Shown: in pieces, positions 17,071-24,056 of the stretch
Position numbering within the stretch: the stretch's first letter is position 1
How the letters are laid out: each line of letters starts with the position of its first letter
Assembly (NCBI GenBank): GCA_016933275.1
Contig: JAFGBI010000457.1
Coordinates: forward strand, 1 to 50,019
Length of the DNA: 50,019 nt
From: Polyangiaceae bacterium
GTDB taxonomy: Bacteria > Myxococcota_A > Polyangia > Polyangiales > Polyangiaceae
Direction: 5' to 3'
Position numbers and translations under genes: made by a program
The notes under the pieces: model-generated
Databases searched by the model: none
What the model saw: the letters and a program-made list of their open reading frames with translations, nothing else
Told to the model about the DNA's origin: nothing

Positions 17071-18102
17071 ATGAAGCATTCCCTTCGTGCAACCATCTTC
17101 TGCGCGCTGGTTGGGCTGCCCGCGGTGGCTCACGCTCAGGACGATTCTCCCTCAGCGGATGCCATCAAACGTGCGTCCGATGCCTTCTCGCTGGGGAAGC
17201 TGGCCTACCGCGAGGAGGAGTTCGTGGAGGCGGCCGAGCAGTTCGAGGCCGCTGATGACCACGCCCCGAGCGTGAACGCACTGCGGGCGGCGATGACGTC
17301 TCGACGAAAGGCCGATCAGCTCGACCGCGCGGCGACGCTGGCGGCGTTGGCGCTGACTCGGCATCCGGAGGATCCGAAGCTCGCCGAGGAAGCGCAGGCG
17401 ATCCTCGAAGAGGCCAGCGCTTACCTCCATCGCGTACAGGTGAGTTGCGACATTCCCTGCTCGCTGGTGGTCGGAACCAGCCTGGTGCACGGGAGGGCGG
17501 CCCTAGAGCAGACGGTGTATCTGGTTCCTGGTCAGCACGAGATCCGTGCGAGCTGGTCGGAGGCCTACGGTTCCGAAACCCAGTCGATCGTGGCCATCGC
17601 GGAGGGACGGGACGAGATTGCGTTCACCCGCCCCGATCCGATCGCGGAGACCGGTGCGGGAAGGCAGCCGGGGACCGACGAGTTCGGGATGGAGATCGAG
17701 GAGGAGACGCCGGCAGGGGACGGCGACGACCGACGGCATGGACCGCCCCCTGGGGTCTTCATCGGTGGTGCAGTGGCCACCGTGGTGCTGGGAGGGGTCA
17801 GCATCTGGAGCGGGATCGACACCCTGAACAACCCGGGTCGGGACGCCGTCGAGGAGAAGTGCGACTCAACGGACTGCGACCTTTACCGGCGCGGCCAGAG
17901 CAACGAGCTTCGCACCAACGTTCTCTTCGGCGTGACCGCAGGACTGGGGGTCGCGACGATCATCATCGGCGCTGTCACCGACTGGCATGGCAAGGACAGC
18001 AGGAGGGTCGGCCGTACGGCGAGGGTGTCATCCAATCCACGCGTTCGACCGTGGGTGGAGGTCGCGGACGGGGCCATGCTCGGTGCTCGCGGGAGGTTCT
18101 AG
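17071..18102 (+). CDS. Secreted/membrane protein with TPR-like and PEGA-like regions
   Basis: A 343-residue protein. A signal peptide is clear (MKHSLRATIFCALVGLPAVA, cut near AHAQ). Residues 30-120 are TPR-like helices. A PEGA-like beta domain follows (SCDIPCSLVVG, then LVPGQHEIRASW) at about 130-190. After an acidic/Pro linker there are two hydrophobic stretches, near 230-250 and 285-305. The architecture is common in myxobacteria, where such proteins sit in the envelope next to Ser/Thr kinases, and the kinase gene starts 8 bp after its stop. The exact function is unknown. Confidence 0.8.
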   Translation: MKHSLRATIFCALVGLPAVAHAQDDSPSADAIKRASDAFSLGKLAYREEEFVEAAEQFEAADDHAPSVNALRAAMTSRRKADQLDRAATLAALALTRHPEDPKLAEEAQAILEEASAYLHRVQVSCDIPCSLVVGTSLVHGRAALEQTVYLVPGQHEIRASWSEAYGSETQSIVAIAEGRDEIAFTRPDPIAETGAGRQPGTDEFGMEIEEETPAGDGDDRRHGPPPGVFIGGAVATVVLGGVSIWSGIDTLNNPGRDAVEEKCDSTDCDLYRRGQSNELRTNVLFGVTAGLGVATIIIGAVTDWHGKDSRRVGRTARVSSNPRVRPWVEVADGAMLGARGRF

Positions 18103-18110
18103 GCTCCAAG

Positions 18111-19613
18111 GTGGCTGCCAAGCTGATCGATGTCAGGGCCGCTGGCCGTCAGCATGTCGACCGATACGAACTCGTCGCCGAGATCGCGTCTGGTGGAATG
18201 GCAACCGTCTTCCTGGCTCGCTTGTCCGGTGTCGGCGGATTCCAGCGTTTCGTTGCCATCAAGCGTCTGCATCCGCACCTCGCTCAGGACGAGGAGTTCG
18301 TCCAGATGTTCCTCGACGAGGCAAGACTCGCAGCGGGCATACACCACCCCAACGTGGTCCCCATCCTGGAGGTGGGCGCCAGCGACCGTGGCTACTACCT
18401 CGCGATGGAGTACATCGAGGGGGACACGCTCGCCCGCCTGCTCGCGCGCGCGGCCAGTGCGTCGACTCCGCTACCCATCGACATCGGGCTCCGGATAATC
18501 ATCGACATGCTGATGGGGCTGCATGCGGCTCACGAGCTCAGAGACGAGAAGGGCGACCTGACGGAGCTCGTGCACCGCGACGTCTCTCCCCAGAACGTCC
18601 TCGTCGGCGTGGACGGGATCTCTAGAATTTCTGATTTCGGGGTGGCGCATGCGGCAACCCGTCTCACGGCCACGCGATCCGGGCAGCTCAAGGGAAAGAT
18701 CGCCTACATGGCGCCCGAGCAAGCCGCGGGGCAACCCGTCGATCGGCGGGCGGATGTCTTCGCGGGTGGGGTCGTGTTGTGGGAAGTCCTCGTGTCGAAG
18801 CGGTTGTTCAAGGCCGAGAACGAGGCCGCGACCCTGCAGCGCGTGCTCACCGCCGAGATCCAATCGCCGCGGGACGAGGTCCTTTCTGTTCCCGTCGAGG
18901 TGGCGGAGGTGTGCCTCAAGGCACTGGAGCGAGACCCCGAGAAGCGCTTCGCCACGTGCGCGCAGTTTGCCGATGCGCTCGAGCGAGCAACGGCCGTGTC
19001 TCTCCACGCGCGTGTCGCCCGACCCAAGGACGTCGCCGCCTACGTCATCGACGTGATCGGGCAGGAGATCCACGAGCAGCGCGAGGCAGTCCGCGCTTGG
19101 TCGGCGTTCAGCGAGCCGAGCCAGATGGGGCAGTTGCCGTCGTCGCCCAGCTCGGCGACGGGGGTGGGTCCGGTCGTGATGAGCTCCATCGCGAACGAGG
19201 CGACGGTCGCGTCCGGGGTCATCCGGCAGACTCCGCTGCCACCGCCTCGGCGCAGGTTGGGGTTGGTGGCGGGAGCAGCGACCTTTCTCCTCGTGGTAGC
19301 TGCATTGGTCTTCTTCCTCTACCGACCGTCCGAGGTGGGAGCGGGCGATGCGGCCACTTCTCTCGGCGCTCCGCCGGTCGAGGTGGCCGGAGTCGAGAGC
19401 GCGGCGGCACCCCGATCATCCTCTGCGGCGGGTCCCGCGGTCTCGGGTGAAGCTCCGCCGCTGGACTCCGCGCCGGCGGCCGACGAAGCCCCGTCCGCCG
19501 CCCCCTCGGTCAGCGCGGCCCCCACGACCCGGCCGCCTCCGAACCGGAGGTACTGGTCACTGCCTCCCCACGACTCGGACGGGGACGATTTCCTGAGGAA
19601 TCCCTACCGCTAG
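18111..19613 (+). CDS. Transmembrane serine/threonine protein kinase
   Basis: A eukaryotic-type protein kinase (500 residues). The glycine loop is IASGGMATV (25-33), the ATP lysine is in VAIK (K51), the catalytic loop is HRDVSPQN (155-162), DFG is at 175-177, and the APE-like MAPEQA follows, so the kinase should be active. One membrane helix lies at about 383-404, then a 95-residue Pro/Ala/Ser-rich outer tail with no sensor domain recognised. GTG 18111 is chosen because no ATG in this frame precedes the kinase fold. The TAG stop is also the first three bases of dispersed element copy B. Confidence 0.92.
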   Translation: MAAKLIDVRAAGRQHVDRYELVAEIASGGMATVFLARLSGVGGFQRFVAIKRLHPHLAQDEEFVQMFLDEARLAAGIHHPNVVPILEVGASDRGYYLAMEYIEGDTLARLLARAASASTPLPIDIGLRIIIDMLMGLHAAHELRDEKGDLTELVHRDVSPQNVLVGVDGISRISDFGVAHAATRLTATRSGQLKGKIAYMAPEQAAGQPVDRRADVFAGGVVLWEVLVSKRLFKAENEAATLQRVLTAEIQSPRDEVLSVPVEVAEVCLKALERDPEKRFATCAQFADALERATAVSLHARVARPKDVAAYVIDVIGQEIHEQREAVRAWSAFSEPSQMGQLPSSPSSATGVGPVVMSSIANEATVASGVIRQTPLPPPRRRLGLVAGAATFLLVVAALVFFLYRPSEVGAGDAATSLGAPPVEVAGVESAAAPRSSSAAGPAVSGEAPPLDSAPAADEAPSAAPSVSAAPTTRPPPNRRYWSLPPHDSDGDDFLRNPYR

Positions 19614-19758
19614 AGCAGCAATCAGGTTGATTGCCGCGTCAAATCGACAACCTAGAGCACCGAACCGGCAGCAGAACTCTCCAGAGGCAGCGCTGGAAAC
19701 ACGTCCTCGCCTCGCACAGACGCGTTTTCAGCGCTGCCGTTGCTGGATCGGTGGTCTA
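19611..19758 (+). repeat. Dispersed palindromic element, copy B
   Basis: Complete copy, with CTAG at both outer boundaries (19610-19613 and 19755-19758). The head palindrome starts at 19617 (one A-C mismatch), and the internal CTAG junction is at 19632-19640. The central stem pairs 19686-19706 with 19718-19738 (one G-T, two mismatches) around the 11-nt loop 19707-19717. About 10 bp of the tail arm are missing compared with copy A. The kinase stop codon TAG overlaps the left boundary. Confidence 0.9.
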
Positions 19759-20119
19759 GTCGCTTGGCGGCGCGATCATGACCCAATCTGGCAGGATATT
19801 CGTCAGCGTTCTCGTGAGCATCAACGATCCGCCGTCGGCGACCAGGGTTCCCGTGTCCTCCCTGACAGCCGATGGCTGACCGTTGACGGCCCTTGCATGT
19901 TCCGGCTCCACCGGCTGAGGGAGACGGCCCGGAAGGTTCGGCGGGGGTCGGCTCCGCTGGTCCGATGCGAAACGGGAACCTGGCGAACCGGCGCCTGGGA
20001 CTGCGGGCCGGTAGCGTTGACATGACGGGGGGCCGCTGCTAGTTCTGCGCCCCCCCGCCGGGCATGCGGCTCGGGCAGGGAGGGCGATCGTCGTTTCAGC
20101 TTAGCTGGAGCTCTGTCAG
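19759..20119. other. Intergenic region before prs
   Basis: 361 bp between copy B and prs. The only signal I see is a promoter-like pair at 20017-20045. No ORF here has a conserved-looking product, and no RNA gene is apparent. Confidence 0.6.
20017..20045 (+). promoter_or_regulatory. Candidate promoter for prs
   Basis: A consensus -35 TTGACA (20017-20022), a 17-bp spacer and a weak -10-like TAGTTC (20040-20045) preceded by TGC. It lies about 75 bp before the prs GTG, a distance similar to the nuo promoter candidate. Confidence 0.4.
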
Positions 20120-21067
20120 GTGGCACTGAAGCGAGTCTGTATCTTTTCTGGAAACGCTAATCCCGAGCTTGCGGTAGAGATCGCGACGGTGTTGGGAGTT
20201 CCGCTGGGAGAGGTGCGGGTCTCTCGGTTCAGCGACGGCGAGACGTTCTGCGAGATCCGGGAGAACGTCCGCGGACTCGACGTCTACGTCGTGCAGCCCA
20301 CCAGTTCGCCGGTCAACGACAACCTGATGGAGCTCCTGATCATGTGTGACGCGCTGCGACGCGCGTCTGCGACTGGGATCACCGCCGTCATTCCGTACTA
20401 CGGCTATGCCCGCCAGGACCGGAAGGTCGCGCCACGAACGCCCATCACATCCAAGCTGGTGGCGGATGTCCTGGTCGCTGCCGGCGTCACCCGCGTTGTC
20501 TGCGTCGATCTCCACGCCGGGCAGATCCAGGGATTTTTCAACATCCCGTTCGACCACCTCTACGCGATGCCGGTGTTCCTCAACGACTACCTGCGGCCCA
20601 AATTCGACCAGGAAGCCGTCTTCGTCTCGCCGGACGCCGGCGGCGTGGAGCGGACCCGCGGGTTCTCGCGGCGTCTTGGCGCTCACCTGGCCATCATCGA
20701 CAAGCGCCGGGAGCGCGCCAACGTGAGCGAGGTGATGCACCTGATCGGCGACGTTCGCGACCGGGATTGCATCATCGTCGATGACATGATCGATACGGCG
20801 GGGACCTTGTGCAACGCGGCGAAGGCGGTGATGGAGAATGGTGCGCGGCGCGTGGTTGCATGCGCGACGCACGGGGTCTTCAGCGGCCCTGCGGTGCAGC
20901 GTATCCAGCAGAGCGTCCTCGAGGAGGTCGTCGTGACGAACTCGCAGCCGCTGAGCGCGGAGGCGCGTGAGTGCAGCAAGATCAAGGTGCTGTCGTTGGG
21001 TACGTTGCTCGGTGAGGCGTTGCGGCGGATCCACAACGCCGATTCGGTGAGCTCCCTGTTCGTATGA
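20120..21067 (+). CDS. prs: Ribose-phosphate pyrophosphokinase
   Basis: Makes PRPP from ribose 5-phosphate and ATP for nucleotide, histidine and tryptophan synthesis (315 residues, normal). The N-terminal FSGNANPELA, FSDGE near residue 39, YYGYARQDRK, the VDLHAGQIQGFF metal/ribose loop and the PRPP motif IIVDDMIDTAGT are all intact. The start is GTG 20120. It leads the prs-rplY-pth set, whose order is widely conserved in bacteria. purA, purD and hisZ elsewhere in the window belong to PRPP-related pathways. Confidence 0.96.
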   Translation: MALKRVCIFSGNANPELAVEIATVLGVPLGEVRVSRFSDGETFCEIRENVRGLDVYVVQPTSSPVNDNLMELLIMCDALRRASATGITAVIPYYGYARQDRKVAPRTPITSKLVADVLVAAGVTRVVCVDLHAGQIQGFFNIPFDHLYAMPVFLNDYLRPKFDQEAVFVSPDAGGVERTRGFSRRLGAHLAIIDKRRERANVSEVMHLIGDVRDRDCIIVDDMIDTAGTLCNAAKAVMENGARRVVACATHGVFSGPAVQRIQQSVLEEVVVTNSQPLSAEARECSKIKVLSLGTLLGEALRRIHNADSVSSLFV

Positions 21068-21147
21068 ACGAGATCGAGCGGCGGATGCCTTGACGAAGAA
21101 CTGAAGCGACGGGTGAGAGGCGCCATGGCCGACAGGAGAAACCAGAG

Positions 21148-21825
21148 ATGATAGAGCTACACAAGATCGCCGCGAAGCGGCGCGCAGACGCGGGGAAGAG
21201 TTCGTCGCGCCGCTTGCGACGGGATGCCCTCATCCCTGCGGTGGCCTACGGCCAAGAACTGCCTGCGGTGAGCCTCGCCGTTTCTCCGAAGGACCTCGCT
21301 ACGGTGCTGGCCAGCGAGCATGGCCGCAACACGGTGCTGGAGCTCGACGTCGAGGGGGACAGCCCGCTCACTGTCATGCTTCGTGACTATCAGTATCACC
21401 CCGTGAGCCGTTCCTTTCTGCACGCGGATTTCGTTCAGATCCATCTCGACCGTCCCGTGGACGTCTCGGTGCCGCTCGAGCTGACCGGCAAGGCCCAGGG
21501 CATCGTTCTCGGCGGGGTGCTGCGCCAGGTGTTCCGGCGGCTCCCCATCCGGTGCCTTCCCGACCGCATCCCCACCAAGATCTCCCACGACATCACAGAG
21601 CTCGGGCTCGACGGCCACGTGTTCGTCAGTGACGTCACCCTGCCGGAGGGCGTGGAGGTGCGCCTCGCCCCAAACCAGACCCTGGTGGCCATCGTCGCCG
21701 AGAAGGCCGCGGAAGAGGAGACCACGACCGCCGCGGCCGCCCCGGGCACTACTGCCGCGCCGGTCGCTGCCGCCTCGCCGGAGGCGCCAGTCAAGGCGTC
21801 GGGCAAGGCGTCCACCAAGTCGTGA
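21148..21825 (+). CDS. rplY: Large ribosomal subunit protein bL25, CTC form
   Basis: A 5S-rRNA-binding ribosomal protein in its long general-stress (CTC/TL5) form, 225 residues. The N-terminal bL25 domain holds GKSSSRRLRRDALIPAVAYG. The second beta domain (about 95-185) has VDVSVPLELTGKA and the GGVLRQVFR block. The final 40 residues are an Ala/Pro/Lys-rich tail of low complexity. The ATG has a purine-rich AGGAG site upstream. Its stop overlaps the pth start by four bases. Confidence 0.95.
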   Translation: MIELHKIAAKRRADAGKSSSRRLRRDALIPAVAYGQELPAVSLAVSPKDLATVLASEHGRNTVLELDVEGDSPLTVMLRDYQYHPVSRSFLHADFVQIHLDRPVDVSVPLELTGKAQGIVLGGVLRQVFRRLPIRCLPDRIPTKISHDITELGLDGHVFVSDVTLPEGVEVRLAPNQTLVAIVAEKAAEEETTTAAAAPGTTAAPVAAASPEAPVKASGKASTKS

Positions 21826-22421
21826 GGCTCGTCGTGGGGCTCGGCAACCCCGGTGCTGCCTACCAGGCGACACGGCACAACGTTGGTTTCCGAGTCCTCG
21901 ACGTGGTCTACGAGCGGGTGCGGGGTGCGCCTTGGCGGTCATGGGGCGCGGGCCTGTTGACCGAAGTGGGCCTCGGCGGGGTTCGCTTCTGGCTGCTCAA
22001 GCCGCAGACGTTCATGAACCACTCCGGCCGGTGTGTGCCGGGGATCGTGTCCATGCTCGGGATTGGGGGTCACGAGATCCTCACGGTGCACGATGACCTG
22101 GATCTGCCCCTGGGGCGCCTGCGACTAAAGCGGGATGGCGGAGACGGCGGGCACAATGGCGTGCGCTCGGTCGCCGAGTCGTTGGGGGGAGCCGGGTTCG
22201 CTCGCCTTCGGGTGGGGATCGGACGCCCACCCCCGGACTTTCTGGGTGACACCGCGCAGTTTGTGCTAGAAGCCTTCGCTCCGTCCGAACGGGCCGAGCT
22301 CGAGATCCTGCTCGACCGTGCGGCGGACGCAGTGCAAAGGGTCGTCCAAGATGGCCTGGACGCTGCCATGAACGTGGTCAACCGGCGAGATGAGAACCAG
22401 GTATTGAGCCCCAGTCGGTGA
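21822..22421 (+). CDS. pth: Peptidyl-tRNA hydrolase
   Basis: Recycles peptidyl-tRNA dropped by the ribosome (199 residues). The substrate and catalytic residues of the family are visible: VGLGNPG at the start, the catalytic histidine in TRHNVGF (H20), KPQTFMNHSG, the HDDLDLP aspartate, and GGHNGVRS. The start is GTG 21822 within the rplY stop (GTGA), which suggests coupled translation. The C-terminus is a little extended. The gene order rplY-pth is common. Confidence 0.96.
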   Translation: MRLVVGLGNPGAAYQATRHNVGFRVLDVVYERVRGAPWRSWGAGLLTEVGLGGVRFWLLKPQTFMNHSGRCVPGIVSMLGIGGHEILTVHDDLDLPLGRLRLKRDGGDGGHNGVRSVAESLGGAGFARLRVGIGRPPPDFLGDTAQFVLEAFAPSERAELEILLDRAADAVQRVVQDGLDAAMNVVNRRDENQVLSPSR

Positions 22422-22474
22422 CCGCTCCTTGCTCCCGGTTTGGTCCGGGGGCTTTCCCGAGAGGAGACGATGAG

Positions 22475-23047
22475 ATGATACAGAGTACCAGTGTCAAGTT
22501 GGCGCGTGAGTACGAGACGATCTACGTGCTCCGCCCCGACGCAACCAAGGAGAGCGTGGCGCGACTTTCGTCGCGCGTGAGCGAGGTGGTGGCCCGTGAA
22601 GGCGGGACGCTCACCCTCGTCGAGAGCTGGGGAAGGCGCGCCTTGGCCTTTCCGGTCGGCAAGCATCGCCGTGCCTACTACATCTACCTGAAGTATGTGG
22701 GCGGCGGGCGCATCGTCTCCGAGCTCGAGCGCAATTTCCGCATGTTCGACGAGGTGTTGAAGTACCAGACCGTCAAGCTCCGCGATGAAGTGGATCAGAC
22801 CGGGGTGACGGTGAACCCAGCGGACATCGAGTTCGAGATGGTCGAGGCGCCGCCCGACGAGGAGCCGGAGGAGAGCCTGGCGGCGCAACTCGGCCTCGAC
22901 GAGGCAGCGCAGGCTCGTGATTGGACCGCGCGCCACGAGGGTACCGGTGAAGAACACGAGGGCGGCCGCGGTCGGCGCAGCGATTCGCGCGCACCGGCTC
23001 CGCCTGAGGTCGCCAGCGACGCCAAGAGCGAGGAGAAGAGCGAATGA
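22475..23047 (+). CDS. rpsF: Small ribosomal subunit protein bS6 with acidic extension
   Basis: A 30S ribosomal protein that binds bS18 on the platform. The bS6 fold spans residues 1-110 (REYETIYVLRPDA, then ESWGRRALAFPVGKHRRAYY). About 75 extra C-terminal residues follow, acidic and then Arg/Ser/Pro-rich (190 in total against about 95-135). ATG 22475 has GAGGAG 8 bases upstream, which decides the start over an earlier in-frame codon. The stop overlaps rpsR (AATGATG). No ssb gene lies between rpsF and rpsR. Confidence 0.95.
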   Translation: MIQSTSVKLAREYETIYVLRPDATKESVARLSSRVSEVVAREGGTLTLVESWGRRALAFPVGKHRRAYYIYLKYVGGGRIVSELERNFRMFDEVLKYQTVKLRDEVDQTGVTVNPADIEFEMVEAPPDEEPEESLAAQLGLDEAAQARDWTARHEGTGEEHEGGRGRRSDSRAPAPPEVASDAKSEEKSE

Positions 23048-23298
23048 TGCGTGCCAAGCCTGCCGCACGGGATCGCGGCGAGATGCGAGTTGGACGTCGG
23101 GGCTGCCCGTTCTGCTCCGACAAGAATGCCATCATCGACTACAAGGACCCGCAGGGTCTCAGCTACTTCGTGACCGATCGCGGCAAGATCGTGCCTCGCC
23201 GTGTCTCGGGGGCCTGCGCCAAGCATCAGCGGGAGATCGCGACCGCGATCAAGCGCGCTCGCAGCATCGCGCTCTTGCCGTTCACCGCGAATTCTTGA
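23044..23298 (+). CDS. rpsR: Small ribosomal subunit protein bS18, cysteine-containing form
   Basis: A partner of bS6 on the 30S platform (84 residues). It keeps CPFCSDKN near residue 21 and CAKHQREI near residue 58, so it carries two Cys pairs/His like the zinc-ribbon C+ form of this protein, whereas many bacteria have the C- form. YKDPQGLSYFVTDRGKIVPRR is standard. Two consecutive ATGs (23044, 23047) are possible starts, and the first overlaps the rpsF stop. rplI starts 9 bp after the stop. Confidence 0.95.
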   Translation: MMRAKPAARDRGEMRVGRRGCPFCSDKNAIIDYKDPQGLSYFVTDRGKIVPRRVSGACAKHQREIATAIKRARSIALLPFTANS

Positions 23299-23306
23299 GG
23301 AGTGCC

Positions 23307-23768
23307 ATGGCGACCCCAATCAAGGTGGTGTTGCAGGATGATGTCCCCAGCCTCGGCGCCAGCGGCGATGTCGTGCGGGTTCGACCGGGCTACGCTCGGA
23401 ACTTCCTGATCCCGCGCGGGTTGGCCGCGCTCGCGACCCGAGCGAACCTGGCGCGCGTCGAGGATCTGCGGCGGCAGGCGGAGGAACGCGCCGCGCAGCG
23501 ATTGACGGAGGCGCAGGCCGTTCGCGTCAAGCTCGAGGCGATCAGCGTGAAGCTCGAGCGCGCCGTCGGCGATGAGAACAAGATGTACGGATCGGTGACG
23601 ACGAAGGACATCGAGGAGGCCTATGCGGCGCTCGGTGTCGAGGTCGATCGGCGGAAGCTCGTCTTGCCAGATCCGATCAAGACGCTCGGGCTGCACGAGG
23701 TCCAGCTCAGACTTCATGCCGAAGTGAGCGCGAGCCTTCGCGTCGAGGTCGTCAAGAAGTCGAGCTAG
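23307..23768 (+). CDS. rplI: Large ribosomal subunit protein bL9
   Basis: A 50S protein (153 residues) with two domains joined by a long helix. The N-terminal IKVVLQDDVPSLGASGDVVRVRPGYARNFL block, in two overlapping parts, and PRGLAA are typical, and the C-terminal domain starts near GSVTTKDI. TTGAGGAG precedes the ATG. The TAG stop forms the start of dispersed element copy C, which separates this operon from dnaB. Confidence 0.96.
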   Translation: MATPIKVVLQDDVPSLGASGDVVRVRPGYARNFLIPRGLAALATRANLARVEDLRRQAEERAAQRLTEAQAVRVKLEAISVKLERAVGDENKMYGSVTTKDIEEAYAALGVEVDRRKLVLPDPIKTLGLHEVQLRLHAEVSASLRVEVVKKSS

Positions 23769-23923
23769 AGCACCGCTCAGGTTGCCGACAGCAACGGCAG
23801 CGCTGGAAACGCGTCCGTGCGAGGCGAGGACGCGTTGCGAGCGCTGCCCCTGGAGAGGTCTGCTGTCGGTTCGGTGCTCTAGGTTGTTGATTTGACGCAG
23901 CAATCAACCTGATTGCTACTCTA
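23766..23923 (-). repeat. Dispersed palindromic element, copy C (inverted)
   Basis: Complete copy in minus orientation, with CTAG at both outer edges (23765-23768 and 23921-23924). Its two ends, read inward, agree at 16 of 20 positions. The head palindrome is at about 23897-23919. The internal junction lies next to TCGGTGCTCTA (23871-23881). The stem 23796-23816 pairs with 23828-23848 (two mismatches) and the 11-nt loop is at 23817-23827. The left edge supplies the rplI stop codon. Confidence 0.9.
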
Positions 23924-24056
23924 GGAGCCCCGGCCGGGTTGCCAACTGCGACGGCACCCCGGGCAATGGCCCCATTGCGGGTGAGGAGACGTCCTCATTG
24001 GTGGATTCGGTTGCCTTCGCGTCGACGGCGCGCCAGCGCTGGAGGAAGGTTACCCG

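Noticed and set aside
19652..20023. Minus-strand frame of 123 codons between the kinase and prs
   Set aside because: It runs through repeat copy B and has no recognisable motif or ribosome site.
23766..23923. Element copies as classical Rho-independent terminators
   Set aside because: The hairpins are strong but no U-tract follows, and copy D lies between divergent genes where a terminator is not needed.
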